64,000 nt of DNA from Pararhodobacter sp. (GTDB lineage: Bacteria > Pseudomonadota > Alphaproteobacteria > Rhodobacterales > Rhodobacteraceae): contig NZ_JAUCBZ010000011.1 in assembly GCF_034676545.1 (NCBI RefSeq), positions 1 through 64,000 on the forward strand, given 5' to 3'. Below are positions 24,577 to 32,614 of the stretch, piece by piece. The position numbers and the translations under genes were made by a program. Below the pieces are notes generated by a model. It saw nothing but the letters and a program-made list of their open reading frames with translations. It was not told where the DNA came from and made no database searches. Numbering within the stretch: the stretch's first letter is position 1; every line of letters starts with the position of its first letter.

Positions 24577-25446
24577 ATGGATCGCCCCGACCTGCCGCTC
24601 AATGCCCTGCGCGTATTCGAGGTCGCCATGCGCCAGGGCAGCTTTACCAAGGCCGCGATCGAGCTGCGCGTCACCCAGGCTGCCGTCAGCCACCAGGTCG
24701 CGCGGCTCGAGGACCTGCTGGGCACAGCGCTGTTCCTGAGGACCTCCCAGGGGCTGATCCCGACCGACGAGGGACGCCTGCTCTTTCCCGTGCTTGAGCA
24801 TGGGTTCGACGCGATGTCGCGGGTGCTCGACCGTCTCGGCGGGCGGCGCGACATCGAGGTGCTAAAGGTTGGCGTCAACACGACCTTCGCGATGTGCTGG
24901 CTGATGCCGCGGCTCGAGGCGTTCCGACAGGCCCATCCCCAGATCGACCTGAGGATCTCGACCAACAACAACCGGGTGGAGATCCTGCGCGAGGGGCTCG
25001 ACATGGCGATCCGTTTCGGCACTGGAGGCTGGACAGGACACGATGCGATCCCACTGGCAGAGGCGCCGATGGCGCCGCTCTGCGCGCCGGGCCTCGCGTC
25101 ACGGCTGCTGCATCCCTCGGACCTCGGGCAAGTAACGCTTCTGCGCAGCTACCGAAGCGCCGAATGGCCGGGCTGGTTTGAGGCCGCAGGCGTGCCTTGC
25201 CCGCCTGTCACCGGGCCGGTCTTTGACAGCTCGGTGGCTTTGGCAGAGCTGGCAACCTCAGGCGCCGGCGTCGCCCTGCTGCCGATCTCCATGTTCGAGA
25301 GCTACATCGCGCAGGGCCGCTTGGCACAGCCTTTCGGCGTCACAGTTTCTGTCGGACGTTACTATCTCGCCTGGCCGTCCGACCGGCCCGCCACATCAGC
25401 GATGAGCACGTTCTCGCGTTGGCTGACCGGCCAGAGCGCTGAGTAA
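24577..25446 (+). CDS. LysR-family regulator, AmpR-like
   Basis: A 289-residue LysR-type transcription factor. The N-terminal helix-turn-helix starts PLNALRVFEVAMRQGSFTKA, AAIELRVTQAAVSHQVARLEDLLG, matching AmpR/GcvA members. The effector domain follows (LKVGVNTTFAMCWLMPRLEAF, IDLRISTNNNRVEILREGLDMAIRFG, and GAGVALLPISMFE). It lies divergently from a class A beta-lactamase gene, the classic AmpR arrangement, in which the regulator senses cell-wall fragments and turns on the lactamase. The role is inferred from context and sequence type. Confidence 0.88.
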   Translation: MDRPDLPLNALRVFEVAMRQGSFTKAAIELRVTQAAVSHQVARLEDLLGTALFLRTSQGLIPTDEGRLLFPVLEHGFDAMSRVLDRLGGRRDIEVLKVGVNTTFAMCWLMPRLEAFRQAHPQIDLRISTNNNRVEILREGLDMAIRFGTGGWTGHDAIPLAEAPMAPLCAPGLASRLLHPSDLGQVTLLRSYRSAEWPGWFEAAGVPCPPVTGPVFDSSVALAELATSGAGVALLPISMFESYIAQGRLAQPFGVTVSVGRYYLAWPSDRPATSAMSTFSRWLTGQSAE

Positions 25447-25788
25447 GCATCCAATTCGTGTCACCCCCCCCCCAAGCCTGCCGTGCGCGCTAAGCGCCGC
25501 GGACATTGGCAGGCACCCACTTGGATGCCCGTCATGCAACATGAAGCCCAAAACCGACACGAAGGGCTCGAAAGGGCTCGAAGCAGAGTTGCGGCGGCAC
25601 AGCTTGCTGCCCCCCAAGCGAGTGGGGTCTGCCCAGCAGAGACGGCCCTTCCGCGACGTTCGACCCAAGCGCGGCGAAGGTCCGCTTCCCGCCCTTCACA
25701 TCAGCCAGAGTAAGAGGAGTGTCGATTTCCCGGCGACGGGTTGAGGGCTGGGAGAGTGGCTCCTGGCGCCCGTCGCGGGAGATAGCCG
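25447..25788. other. Intergenic region with leader of the DUF932 gene
   Basis: About 340 bases with no supportable gene. It contains a run of ten C at 25466-25475 and, at its end, the conserved leader block at 25750-25782. Confidence 0.5.
25750..25782 (+). promoter_or_regulatory. Shared leader block before the DUF932 gene
   Basis: GGGAGAGTGGCTCCTGGCGC followed by CCGTCGCGGGAGA, almost the same as 17376-17407, including the distance to the ATG. Both are preceded by a TTGAGGG stretch. Confidence 0.55.
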
Positions 25789-26988
25789 ATGGGCGTTGTA
25801 GAAGTTCTGGATCCAGTCGCACCGGCGCGGGCGGGTGGCTGGAAAGTGGATGTGAGCCGGGGTGAGCGGAACGGGCGAGTGTCGTCCGAATGGTTCAACC
25901 GGCCCGATGATGAGCGGTATCTGTCGCTCGACGATCTCTGGGCCAATGTGAAAGGTCGGTCCGACCGCAGCCGCAGCCGAGTGGTGCAGACGGCGGATAT
26001 CCGGGTCGAGGCCGCGCGCGATAACCCCGAGCGGTTGCATCTGATGCTGCCGAAAGCGCATGAACCTGTTGCGCCCACGCATTGGGCGTTCGGCCAGCTT
26101 GCCAGCATCGTCGGCGCTCCGGCCTCCTACCTGCGGCAGTTGCCCGCGCCGCTGGCGGGGATCAACCTGCAGTATGGCCTGACCAACCACCGCGCCGAGC
26201 AGGTGAAGACTTTCGAGACCGAGGATGGCCGCACTGAATTGCGCGCTGTGACCGGGCCGGACTACGGCCGCATCCATGACCATGAACTGGTCGAGGCGGT
26301 GCAACGGATCGCGGGCAATGGCACCGGCGACACGCGCTGGAAGGTGCCGGGGGTGCTCGACTGGTCGACCGGGGTCTACAACCCCGATGTCGAAATCAGC
26401 CGCGACACGACCACGCTCTATGCCTCGGACCGCGACGTCTTCCTGTTTCTCGTCGACGATCACAACCCGATCGAGGCGGGCCGGTTGCCGGACGGTTCCC
26501 CTGATCTCTACTTCCGGGGCTTCTATTGCTGGAACTCCGAGGTGGGCGCCAAGACGCTCGGCATGGCGAGCTTCTACCTTCGGGCGGTGTGCCAGAACCG
26601 CAACCTCTGGGGCGTCGAGGATTTCCAGGAGATCAAGATCCGCCACTCGAAATACGCCGCGTCGCGCTTCGCACATGAGGCGGCCCCGGCGCTGACGCGC
26701 TTCGGCAATTCCTCGCCGCAGGGTTTCGTGAACGGAATCAAGGCCGCGCGGCAGCAGATCGTGGCGCGCACGGATGAGGACCGGGATGACTTCCTGCGCA
26801 AGCGCGGCATCTCGAAGGCGGAGTCGGGCAAGATCATCGAGAAGGTGCTGATGGAAGAGGGCCGCCCGCCCGAGAGCATCTTCGACTTCGTGCAGGGCAT
26901 CACGCGGCTTGCGCGCGACAAGACCCAGCAGGATGCCCGGCTCGACATGGAAGGGCGCGCCAAGAAGCTACTCGACCGGGTCGGCTGA
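25789..26988 (+). CDS. DUF932 domain-containing plasmid protein
   Basis: A 399-residue protein of the DUF932 (phage/plasmid-like) family. Landmarks are WKVDVSRGERNGRVSSEW, RYLSLDDLWANV, HWAFGQLASIVGAPASYLRQLP, LRAVTGPDYGRIHDHELV, YASDRDVFLFLVDD, YFRGFYCWNSEVGAKTLG, and IRHSKYAASRFAHEA. The family is common on plasmids and phages; its biochemical role is not known. It belongs to the same backbone set as the ParB-like, DUF6878 and helicase genes. A strong terminator follows. Confidence 0.85.
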   Translation: MGVVEVLDPVAPARAGGWKVDVSRGERNGRVSSEWFNRPDDERYLSLDDLWANVKGRSDRSRSRVVQTADIRVEAARDNPERLHLMLPKAHEPVAPTHWAFGQLASIVGAPASYLRQLPAPLAGINLQYGLTNHRAEQVKTFETEDGRTELRAVTGPDYGRIHDHELVEAVQRIAGNGTGDTRWKVPGVLDWSTGVYNPDVEISRDTTTLYASDRDVFLFLVDDHNPIEAGRLPDGSPDLYFRGFYCWNSEVGAKTLGMASFYLRAVCQNRNLWGVEDFQEIKIRHSKYAASRFAHEAAPALTRFGNSSPQGFVNGIKAARQQIVARTDEDRDDFLRKRGISKAESGKIIEKVLMEEGRPPESIFDFVQGITRLARDKTQQDARLDMEGRAKKLLDRVG

Positions 26989-26994
26989 CCCTGT

Positions 26995-27026
26995 GCCGGA
27001 GGCTCTGTTGCCTCCGGCCACTTTAT
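26995..27026 (+). terminator. Terminator after the DUF932 gene
   Basis: GCCGGAGGC (26995-27003) and GCCTCCGGC (27010-27018), 9-bp perfect stem with a 6-base loop, followed by CACTTTATT. Confidence 0.75.
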
Positions 27027-27077
27027 TGCCAAACTGGATTGCTACTTGCCTGCAGTGATTTAAGTTGGGCGAAAAGT

Positions 27078-27578
27078 ATGGATGATATCGATTGGTCTGA
27101 TCGCGCGTTCTACGATGATGGCGAATGGGTTACTTGGTCAGAAATTGACGAGCAGCTGCGCTACAAAGAGTGGGGAGCAAAATACCCCAACGCCATCCGA
27201 TCAATGATACCCTACTTTGAAGATCTGATATCGCTTGCGGAAAGCTATCACAGGGAGACGGGTCTTCATCTCGCCGTCTACGGCGATGTCGGTGAACTTT
27301 TCGGCGCCATCACGTATGGCATCAAGCTGAACAAAACCTACGCGCAAGGCGCTGACGGAAGACTTGGCAATGACCACGTCGAAGTGAAAACGATTACCCC
27401 CTTCAAGACGAAGGATGTCGTGGTGGTCGATACCGCAGGGAACTTCAACAAGTTGCTCGTGGTCAAGATCAACGAGGATTTCCAGGTATCAGGTCGAATG
27501 ATTGACCGAAAGGATTTGCCTAAGCGGCAAGGTCGATACCTGCGTGTCCGATGGAGTGATTTGCCGTCGGCAAGTTGA
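27078..27578 (+). CDS. Small PD-(D/E)XK-like protein (DUF6998-type), function unknown
   Basis: A 166-residue acidic protein. The middle part, GDVGELFGAITYGIKLNKTYAQGADGRLGNDHVEVKT, resembles the nuclease-like fold of DUF6998: a helix with GELFGA, a DGR turn, then an ExK motif in VEVKT. A further KLLVVKINEDFQV strand follows. This would be the catalytic layout of a restriction-type nuclease, though activity is only inferred. ATG at 27078 (MDDIDW) is preferred over the frame start at 27039. Its base composition is less GC-rich than its backbone neighbours, a sign of separate acquisition. It is inserted between two conserved backbone genes after a terminator. Confidence 0.6.
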   Translation: MDDIDWSDRAFYDDGEWVTWSEIDEQLRYKEWGAKYPNAIRSMIPYFEDLISLAESYHRETGLHLAVYGDVGELFGAITYGIKLNKTYAQGADGRLGNDHVEVKTITPFKTKDVVVVDTAGNFNKLLVVKINEDFQVSGRMIDRKDLPKRQGRYLRVRWSDLPSAS

Positions 27579-27637
27579 GCAGCTTCTGTCGCTCCTTCGA
27601 GGAAGAGGGCGGCGGTTTGGTCTTTGACGGATAGGGC

Positions 27638-27670
27638 GGGGAGAGAGGCTCCCTGCGCCGTCGGAGGTTT
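27638..27670 (+). promoter_or_regulatory. Partly conserved leader block before the gene at 27676
   Basis: GGGGAGAGAGGCTCCCTGCG followed by CCGTCGGAGG resembles the blocks at 17376 and 25750. It too is preceded by TTTGACGG and ends just before the ATG. Confidence 0.45.
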
Positions 27671-27675
27671 CCCCC

Positions 27676-28194
27676 ATGCTCGACTTGCCCTTGCCCATCC
27701 TGCCGACCACCGGCGCGCGGGGTGTCCCGCCAGGTTGTCCGTCTGGAAACTCCGATCTCAGTCATCCGTTCGCGCTGACCCTGTCGCGCCGCGCGCCGGC
27801 CGATCTGATGTCGGGCCGGGCCGCGCCCCTAGTGCTCGCCCGATTCGCGACGCTGGCCGATGCCATGCTGGGCGCGATCGACCATGCCGAGGGGATGGCC
27901 ACGAACACCGCGCCCCAGCTGCTAGCAATCTTCGACCGCGACGAGCGCCTTGTGCTGGCCGGGGCCGCCAGCGACTGCGCCGTCGCGTGGTGTCACCCGG
28001 TGATGAGCGCCACAGAAGCGCGGGGCGTGGTGACCGAGGCGAGCCAGCTGCGCGCGCAGGCGGGCCGCGCGGCAACCTGGGGTGAACCCGATCTTGCGCA
28101 GCGGCTGCGCCACCGCGCCGATCTTCTGGATGGGCGGCTCGTCGACCCGCTCTGGCGCGCCTTCGCCGCCAGGTTACTGCAGGTCGCTGCGTGA
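27676..28194 (+). CDS. Conserved plasmid backbone protein of unknown function
   Basis: A 172-residue protein with a proline-rich start (MLDLPLPILPTTGARGVPPG) and a mostly helical remainder (ARFATLADAMLGAIDHAEGM, TEARGVVTEASQLRAQAGRAA, DLAQRLRHRADLLDGRLVDPLWRAFAARLL). No domain was recognised. The ATG at 27676 follows GGAGG at 27663-27667. It sits between the DUF932 region and the DUF6878 gene, so it is probably expressed with them. Confidence 0.6.
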   Translation: MLDLPLPILPTTGARGVPPGCPSGNSDLSHPFALTLSRRAPADLMSGRAAPLVLARFATLADAMLGAIDHAEGMATNTAPQLLAIFDRDERLVLAGAASDCAVAWCHPVMSATEARGVVTEASQLRAQAGRAATWGEPDLAQRLRHRADLLDGRLVDPLWRAFAARLLQVAA

Positions 28195-28295
28195 GGCCCG
28201 AGAGACAGAGAAGGGCAGGGGGGATTTGGAGCTTGTCCGGGGGAGAGAGATCGCCCGGCCCGGCTCCGATCCCTTCCCCTTACCGGAGACACCCG

Positions 28296-28787
28296 ATGAC
28301 CCTGAGTGAACCCACCCTCGCGCCCCCGATGGCGCCCTCGACCGTCGACATGGCGCAGATCTTCGCGGCCCATGCCGAGCGTGCCGCTCGGATCGAAGCG
28401 CTGCGCCCCGGCAACAAGGATCGCCTCTTCGACGGCCTCACGGCCGCCGGCATCACCCATGTCACCGTGACCTTCGACGGGGCCGGGGACAGCGGCCAGA
28501 TCGAAAGCATCGGCGCATGGTCCGGTGAGAATGCCGTCGATTTCCCCGCGACCGAGATCGCCTATGCCGCGCTGACCTGGGACGACCCCGAGGTCGAGAT
28601 GCGCAACCTGTCACTGGAGGATGTTGTCGAGCAGCTGGCCTACGATTTCCTCTCCGACACCCATGGCGGTTGGGAGAACAACGACGGCGCTTGGGGCGAG
28701 TTCTGCTTCGACGGCGCGGCCCGATGCATCCACCTCGAGTTCAACGAGCGGTACACCTTGTCCGAACTCCACACCCACGATTTCTGA
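28296..28787 (+). CDS. DUF6878-family protein
   Basis: A 163-residue acidic protein of the DUF6878 type: RIEALRPGNKDRLFDGLTAAGITHVTVTFDGAGDSGQIESI, SLEDVVEQLAYDFLSDTHGGWENNDGAWGEFCFD, and IHLEFNERYTLSELHTHDF. The function is unknown. CCGGAG precedes the ATG at 28296, in a context (CCGGAG..CCCGATGACC) very like that before the helicase gene at 40399. Ten bases separate it from the DUF6915 gene, so the two form an operon. Confidence 0.78.
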   Translation: MTLSEPTLAPPMAPSTVDMAQIFAAHAERAARIEALRPGNKDRLFDGLTAAGITHVTVTFDGAGDSGQIESIGAWSGENAVDFPATEIAYAALTWDDPEVEMRNLSLEDVVEQLAYDFLSDTHGGWENNDGAWGEFCFDGAARCIHLEFNERYTLSELHTHDF

Positions 28788-28797
28788 GGAGGCGGCG

Positions 28798-28886
28798 ATG
28801 GCACATCCCTATCACCACGCCCTGTCCTCCGTGAAGAAATGGGGCGGCACGGTTGATGACTTCATCGCCGTGCATGCCTGGTTAGA
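28798..28886 (+). pseudogene. DUF6915-family protein, 5' part, split by an 8-kb element
   Basis: The first 29 codons and two bases of the next: MAHPYHHALSSVKKWGGTVD and then DFIAVHAWL. The continuation lies at 36927. Joining 28886 to 36927 gives HAWLD-QSKEITADFRHRALRHHAEG in frame and a 125-residue protein of normal length. GAGGAGG precedes the ATG. The open frame continues a further 18 codons into the element and then stops. The role of DUF6915 is unknown. Confidence 0.88.
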
Positions 28887-28942
28887 TGTTACCTGGACAG
28901 GCAAGGATTTTTTTGGCGCCAAGGGTAGCGATAGTCCATAGG

Positions 28943-29007
28943 AGGGACCCCGCCGTCCGCACTGCGCGGATCAAAGCGCTGGCGGTGCGGACGGCGGGGA
29001 GGTCCCT
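28943..29007. repeat. Long inverted repeat near the left end of the element
   Basis: Perfect 15-bp arms CCCCGCCGTCCGCAC (28948-28962) and its complement (28985-28999) around a 22-base loop. They are extended by AGGGAC (28943-28948) and GTCCCT (29002-29007), and more loosely by GCGATAG (28928-28934) and CTATCGC (29013-29019). It lies between the end of the exporter operon and the element end. It lacks a T run. Confidence 0.7.
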
Positions 29008-29070
29008 GTGGTCTATCGCGATTGTCGCGCATCTCCGATTTATCTGTTTATGCTTGACTGTCCTTAGGCA

Positions 29071-29763
29071 CTACTCATCTGCCAATTTTCCGTCGCGCAG
29101 ATGGATAAGCCGATCGAAGCGGTCGAAGATTTTCTCGTCATGGGTGACCGTCAGGATGCAGGCTTCCTGCTCGGCGGCAAGCTTTCGCAGCAGGTCCATG
29201 ACCAGTTGTGCGCGTTTGCTGTCCAATGCCGCGGTCGGCTCGTCCGCAAGGATGATCCGCGGGCGGTTGGCCAGCGCGCGTGCGATAGCCACGCGTTGCG
29301 CCTCGCCCCCTGATAACAGCGCGGGCTTAACCGGGGCGCGGTGGCCGACCTCGAGATAATCGAGAAGCTCTTTTGCCCGCTCCTTTCCCTTTTCGGGCGC
29401 CCAACCGGCAAGGTCGAGGACGAGGGATACATTTTCTGCCGCCGTCAGGAAGGGCAGCAGGTTGTGCGCCTGAAAGATGAAGCCAATCTTGTCCAGCCGC
29501 AGACGACGCAGATCGCTGCGCAGCCATTTGCCGTCAAAGACCGGATCACCATCCAGCACCACCCGACCCGAGGATGGGTCAAGGATGCAGCCGATGATGT
29601 TCAGAAGCGTCGTCTTGCCAGACCCTGACGGCCCCAGGAGTGCGATCACCTCACCTGCACGCACCTGCAGGTCAACTTGGCGGAGGGCATCGACGCGGGT
29701 CTCGCCTTCGCCATAGTGCTTGGCCACGGCTTGCACATCGACCAGAATATCACCGATGGCCAT
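29071..29763 (-). CDS. ABC transporter ATP-binding protein (DevA/MacB-type)
   Basis: A 230-residue ATPase subunit. Walker A is GPSGSGKTT near residue 45, the signature is LSGGEAQRVAIARAL, Walker B is RIILADEPTAALD, and the H-loop lies in TVTHDEKIF. The sequence is of the LolD/MacB/DevA type. It drives the exporter with the DevC-like permease just upstream (the next gene starts 3 bases after the permease stop). It is the last gene of the minus-strand operon cytochrome b561-HlyD-permease-ATPase. Confidence 0.93.
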   Translation of the reverse strand: MAIGDILVDVQAVAKHYGEGETRVDALRQVDLQVRAGEVIALLGPSGSGKTTLLNIIGCILDPSSGRVVLDGDPVFDGKWLRSDLRRLRLDKIGFIFQAHNLLPFLTAAENVSLVLDLAGWAPEKGKERAKELLDYLEVGHRAPVKPALLSGGEAQRVAIARALANRPRIILADEPTAALDSKRAQLVMDLLRKLAAEQEACILTVTHDEKIFDRFDRLIHLRDGKLADE

Positions 29764-29766
29764 GGC

Positions 29767-30855
29767 TCAGCCTCCCAGCGCGGTGGCGGGGTCCACCTTC
29801 AGGGCCGCGCGCACGCCCAGACCGCTGGCGGCCAGACAGACCACGACGATGATCCCGGCCAGAACGGCCACGTTAAACGGTTCCAGCACCACGCGGCGCG
29901 GAAAGACATCCTTGACAAGCAGGATCAGAACCAGACCGATGCCCCAACCTGCGGTCCCAAGGATCAGCGATTGCTGTACGATCAGCCCGATGATGGTGCG
30001 GTCTGGGGCGCCGATCAGCTTTAGCGTTGCGATCTGCTTCAGCTTTTCCATGGTCATGGTGTAGATGATCAGCGCGATCACCACGGCCGACACCGCCAGG
30101 AGGATTCCCAGAAACAGCCCGATCTGACGGCGCGCCTTGTCCACAACCGAGGCCAGCAGGATGTTTTCCTGTTCGGTCTGGCTTAGGGCAGCCAGATGCT
30201 TCCATTGCCGCAAGGTTGCGGTCAGCAGATCGACATCCGCGCCGGGCGTCACGCGCACGATCACTGCCGCGACCGAGGCCGACTTGACCGCCCCCGCCCC
30301 GCGCGCGGCCTGCACCCGTTGATCTGCCGGAGCAAGTTCCGTTTGCAGCGCCATCGCATCGGCAAGCGTCATGTAAACCGCCGGATCGCCGCCCGAGTTC
30401 ATCGCCCCTTCGACGAGCCCGACCACGGTAAAGCGGTTGCGGCCAAGGCGGATGGTATCACCCAGCACAAGGCCAGTCTTGCGGTCGGCCACCAGTTCGA
30501 AATGGCTGGTGCCGATGCCGCGCCCTTCGGCGATGATCTGCGGGCCACCCGGACGTCCGGTTTCATAGCCGATGATATAAAGCCGCAAGGCGCGGTCAAG
30601 GAAGGGGGCCTCGATGGTCTGGTAATTGATGGCCCCGGCTTCGGCCACGCCGGGCATGCGGGCCACGGTGTCGCGGCTGTCGGCGGGAATGGACGAGGCT
30701 TCGGCAAAAGGCCCCTTGGTGCCCGCCTCGACCACCCAGACGTCCGCCGCGGGGGCCTCGACCACCGCCAACGCATCGGCCACAAGGCCATTGTAGATGC
30801 CGATCATCGCCAGAACGACCGTCATCAGCAGGCCCAACCCGAAACAGGTCAGCAC
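29767..30855 (-). CDS. ABC transporter permease (DevC-type)
   Basis: A 362-residue (from GTG at 30855) inner-membrane permease. It has an N-terminal membrane segment (LTCFGLGLLMTVVLAMIGIYNGL), a large periplasmic domain, and three C-terminal membrane segments (GLFLGILLAVSAVVIALIIYTMTME, LILGTAGWGIGLVLILLV, VAVLAGIIVVVCLAASGLG). It matches heterocyst DevC-type permeases. The usual N-terminus of the family, NLALKDIRHGLFRF, is encoded just upstream of the GTG, but it would begin at ATA (30898-30900), which overlaps the stop of the HlyD gene. Either ATA is used as a rare start or the protein is 15 residues shorter. Confidence 0.88.
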   Translation of the reverse strand: MLTCFGLGLLMTVVLAMIGIYNGLVADALAVVEAPAADVWVVEAGTKGPFAEASSIPADSRDTVARMPGVAEAGAINYQTIEAPFLDRALRLYIIGYETGRPGGPQIIAEGRGIGTSHFELVADRKTGLVLGDTIRLGRNRFTVVGLVEGAMNSGGDPAVYMTLADAMALQTELAPADQRVQAARGAGAVKSASVAAVIVRVTPGADVDLLTATLRQWKHLAALSQTEQENILLASVVDKARRQIGLFLGILLAVSAVVIALIIYTMTMEKLKQIATLKLIGAPDRTIIGLIVQQSLILGTAGWGIGLVLILLVKDVFPRRVVLEPFNVAVLAGIIVVVCLAASGLGVRAALKVDPATALGG

Positions 30856-30896
30856 AAAGCGGAACAGGCCATGCCGGATGTCTTTCAGCGCCAGAT

Positions 30897-32042
30897 TTAT
30901 GGCGCGTCCCCGATCCGGGCCAGTCTGCCTTCGTCGGCACCTTTCGGCGGCATGGCGACAATCGCGGCGCCCTCGGGCAGGCCGCCTGTCACCTCGACCC
31001 GGCCCCGGTCGTCGCGTGCGCCAAAGGTCAGCTCGGCGCGGCGTAGCCGACCATCCTGCACCAGCCAGACTATGCCGCGAAAGCCGTCAAAGCCGGTGAT
31101 CGCCACCTCGGGCACCATCAGCGCGTTGTCGCGTATGCCGGTCAGGATGCGTACTTCGGCCTGTTCGCCAAGGAACATCGCTTCGGGGCAGTCGGAACAG
31201 GTCAGCCAGACGCGGCGCTCTTCGTTAACGCGGTCACTTTCCAGCCCGATCCGGGCGACGGTGCCGTGGAACTCTGCCGCAGGCTGTGACCGCAGGCGGA
31301 TGACACCCTCTTGTCCAAGCGCCAGTTGGCCGGCGCGTTCTTCGTCGATAAAGGCCTGAACCCAAATCGTTGCCGGATCAATCAGGGTGAAGATTGGATC
31401 ACCGGCCTTGACCACCGTGCCCGGCTCGACGTGGCGAGCCACGACAACCGCATCATAGGGTGCGACCAGCCGGTGATGGGCGAGCAAGGTTTGTTCCAGT
31501 TGCAAGGCGGCCGCCGCATCTGCGCCCTGCGCGCGGATCACGGCCAGATCGGCTTCGGCCAAGGCCAGTTCGGCCCGCGCCACATCCTCGTCGCGCTGTG
31601 CCTCCTCGGCTCGCTGGATAGAGGCGACGTCCTGCCGCGCAAGTTCCTTCTGTCGATCGTTCGCGGCAATGCGCTGTGCCAGAACTGCCTGCGCCCGCGC
31701 CACTGCGGCATCGGCCTTGGCCTGACCGGCGGCATTTGCCGCAACCGCTGCTTGCGCCCGCGCAACGCGCGCTATCTGCTCAGCCGGATGCAAGGCGGCC
31801 AGTTCCTGTCCGGCCTTGACCGCATCCCCTGCATCTGCCGACACCGACACCAATGCCGCGCCAACTTCGAACCCGACGCGCGACAGGATCCGGGCCTCGA
31901 CGGAACCTAGACCGTAAAGGCGCAAGGGCACCCCGGTTTCAGCGACGACAACCGTCACAGTCAGGGGCCGTTCGGTCAGAAACCAGCCCGCCGCCGCCAG
32001 CCCAACCAGTGCAACCGCGCCAAGGATCCAGGTTCTGCGCAT
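30897..32042 (-). CDS. HlyD-family periplasmic adaptor (efflux membrane-fusion protein)
   Basis: A 381-residue protein with one N-terminal membrane anchor (RTWILGAVALVGLAAAGWFL), a split lipoyl domain (VSVSADAGDAVKAGQELAALHP and HRLVAPYDAVVVARHVEPG), a long alanine-rich coiled-coil hairpin (residues about 95-170) and a beta-barrel region (IWVQAFIDEERAGQLALGQEG). It joins the inner-membrane permease to an outer-membrane channel. It lies in the operon between cytochrome b561 and the permease. A TCSDC segment with two cysteines near residue 280 is unusual and might bind a metal; this is inference. Confidence 0.9.
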   Translation of the reverse strand: MRRTWILGAVALVGLAAAGWFLTERPLTVTVVVAETGVPLRLYGLGSVEARILSRVGFEVGAALVSVSADAGDAVKAGQELAALHPAEQIARVARAQAAVAANAAGQAKADAAVARAQAVLAQRIAANDRQKELARQDVASIQRAEEAQRDEDVARAELALAEADLAVIRAQGADAAAALQLEQTLLAHHRLVAPYDAVVVARHVEPGTVVKAGDPIFTLIDPATIWVQAFIDEERAGQLALGQEGVIRLRSQPAAEFHGTVARIGLESDRVNEERRVWLTCSDCPEAMFLGEQAEVRILTGIRDNALMVPEVAITGFDGFRGIVWLVQDGRLRRAELTFGARDDRGRVEVTGGLPEGAAIVAMPPKGADEGRLARIGDAP

Positions 32043-32045
32043 CGC

Positions 32046-32534
32046 TCAGCCCTCGGCCCGGCGCATGCGGTTGATCAGGCCGTCTTTCAGCACAAACTGA
32101 TGATAGAGCGCACCCAAAACATGCAGCGCCACCAGCGCCAGCAGCACGATCTTCAGCACGTTATGGCCCTGTGCCGCCAGATCGACCCCGCCGAACCAGG
32201 CCATCGACCCGCTGAGCGGCATCAGGATCATCAGCGCGTAAAGGCCGACATGGGCGGCCTTTGCCAAGGCGCGCTGCGCGGCACTGTCACCGACCATGGC
32301 AGGCGCGCCGCGCCGCGCCCGGATCGACAGCCGCCACAGCGCAAACAGCATGACCAGCGCCCCGCCTGCGACATGGGCCAGAACCAGCGGATTAAAGGCG
32401 GTTTCCACCCCCTTTGCCGCAGCGTCCCACGCGGCGGCAATGGCATCCTTGAACAGGTATTGCTGCACGATCAGCAGGGCCGCGCCCCAGTGAAGCGCGA
32501 TCTGAAGGCGGGTGTATCCTTTGGGGCTGGGCAT
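32046..32534 (-). CDS. Cytochrome b561-family protein (CybB/YceJ-type)
   Basis: A 162-residue membrane protein with four hydrophobic segments. Histidines typical of di-haem b561 proteins lie in IALHWGAALL, LVLAHVAGGALVM, AKAAHVGLYALM and ALHVLGALYHQF. It would pass electrons across or within the inner membrane. It starts MPSPKGYTRLQIALHW and is the first gene of the exporter operon, 3 bases before the HlyD start. It is divergent from the TetR gene, so the TetR protein probably controls it. Confidence 0.88.
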   Translation of the reverse strand: MPSPKGYTRLQIALHWGAALLIVQQYLFKDAIAAAWDAAAKGVETAFNPLVLAHVAGGALVMLFALWRLSIRARRGAPAMVGDSAAQRALAKAAHVGLYALMILMPLSGSMAWFGGVDLAAQGHNVLKIVLLALVALHVLGALYHQFVLKDGLINRMRRAEG

Positions 32535-32592
32535 GGCGGTCCTCTCGCTCTGGCGAATCAGCTTGCTTGCTTTGCAAAATATGTTAGTGATT

Positions 32593-32609
32593 ACCTACTT
32601 ACAATAGGT
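32593..32609. promoter_or_regulatory. Palindrome ACCTA-N7-TAGGT, probable TetR operator
   Basis: It lies in the 80-bp gap between the divergent exporter operon and the TetR gene, 5 bases before the TetR ATG. Perfect 5-bp arms at 32593-32597 and 32605-32609. Confidence 0.55.
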
Positions 32610-32614
32610 GTCCC

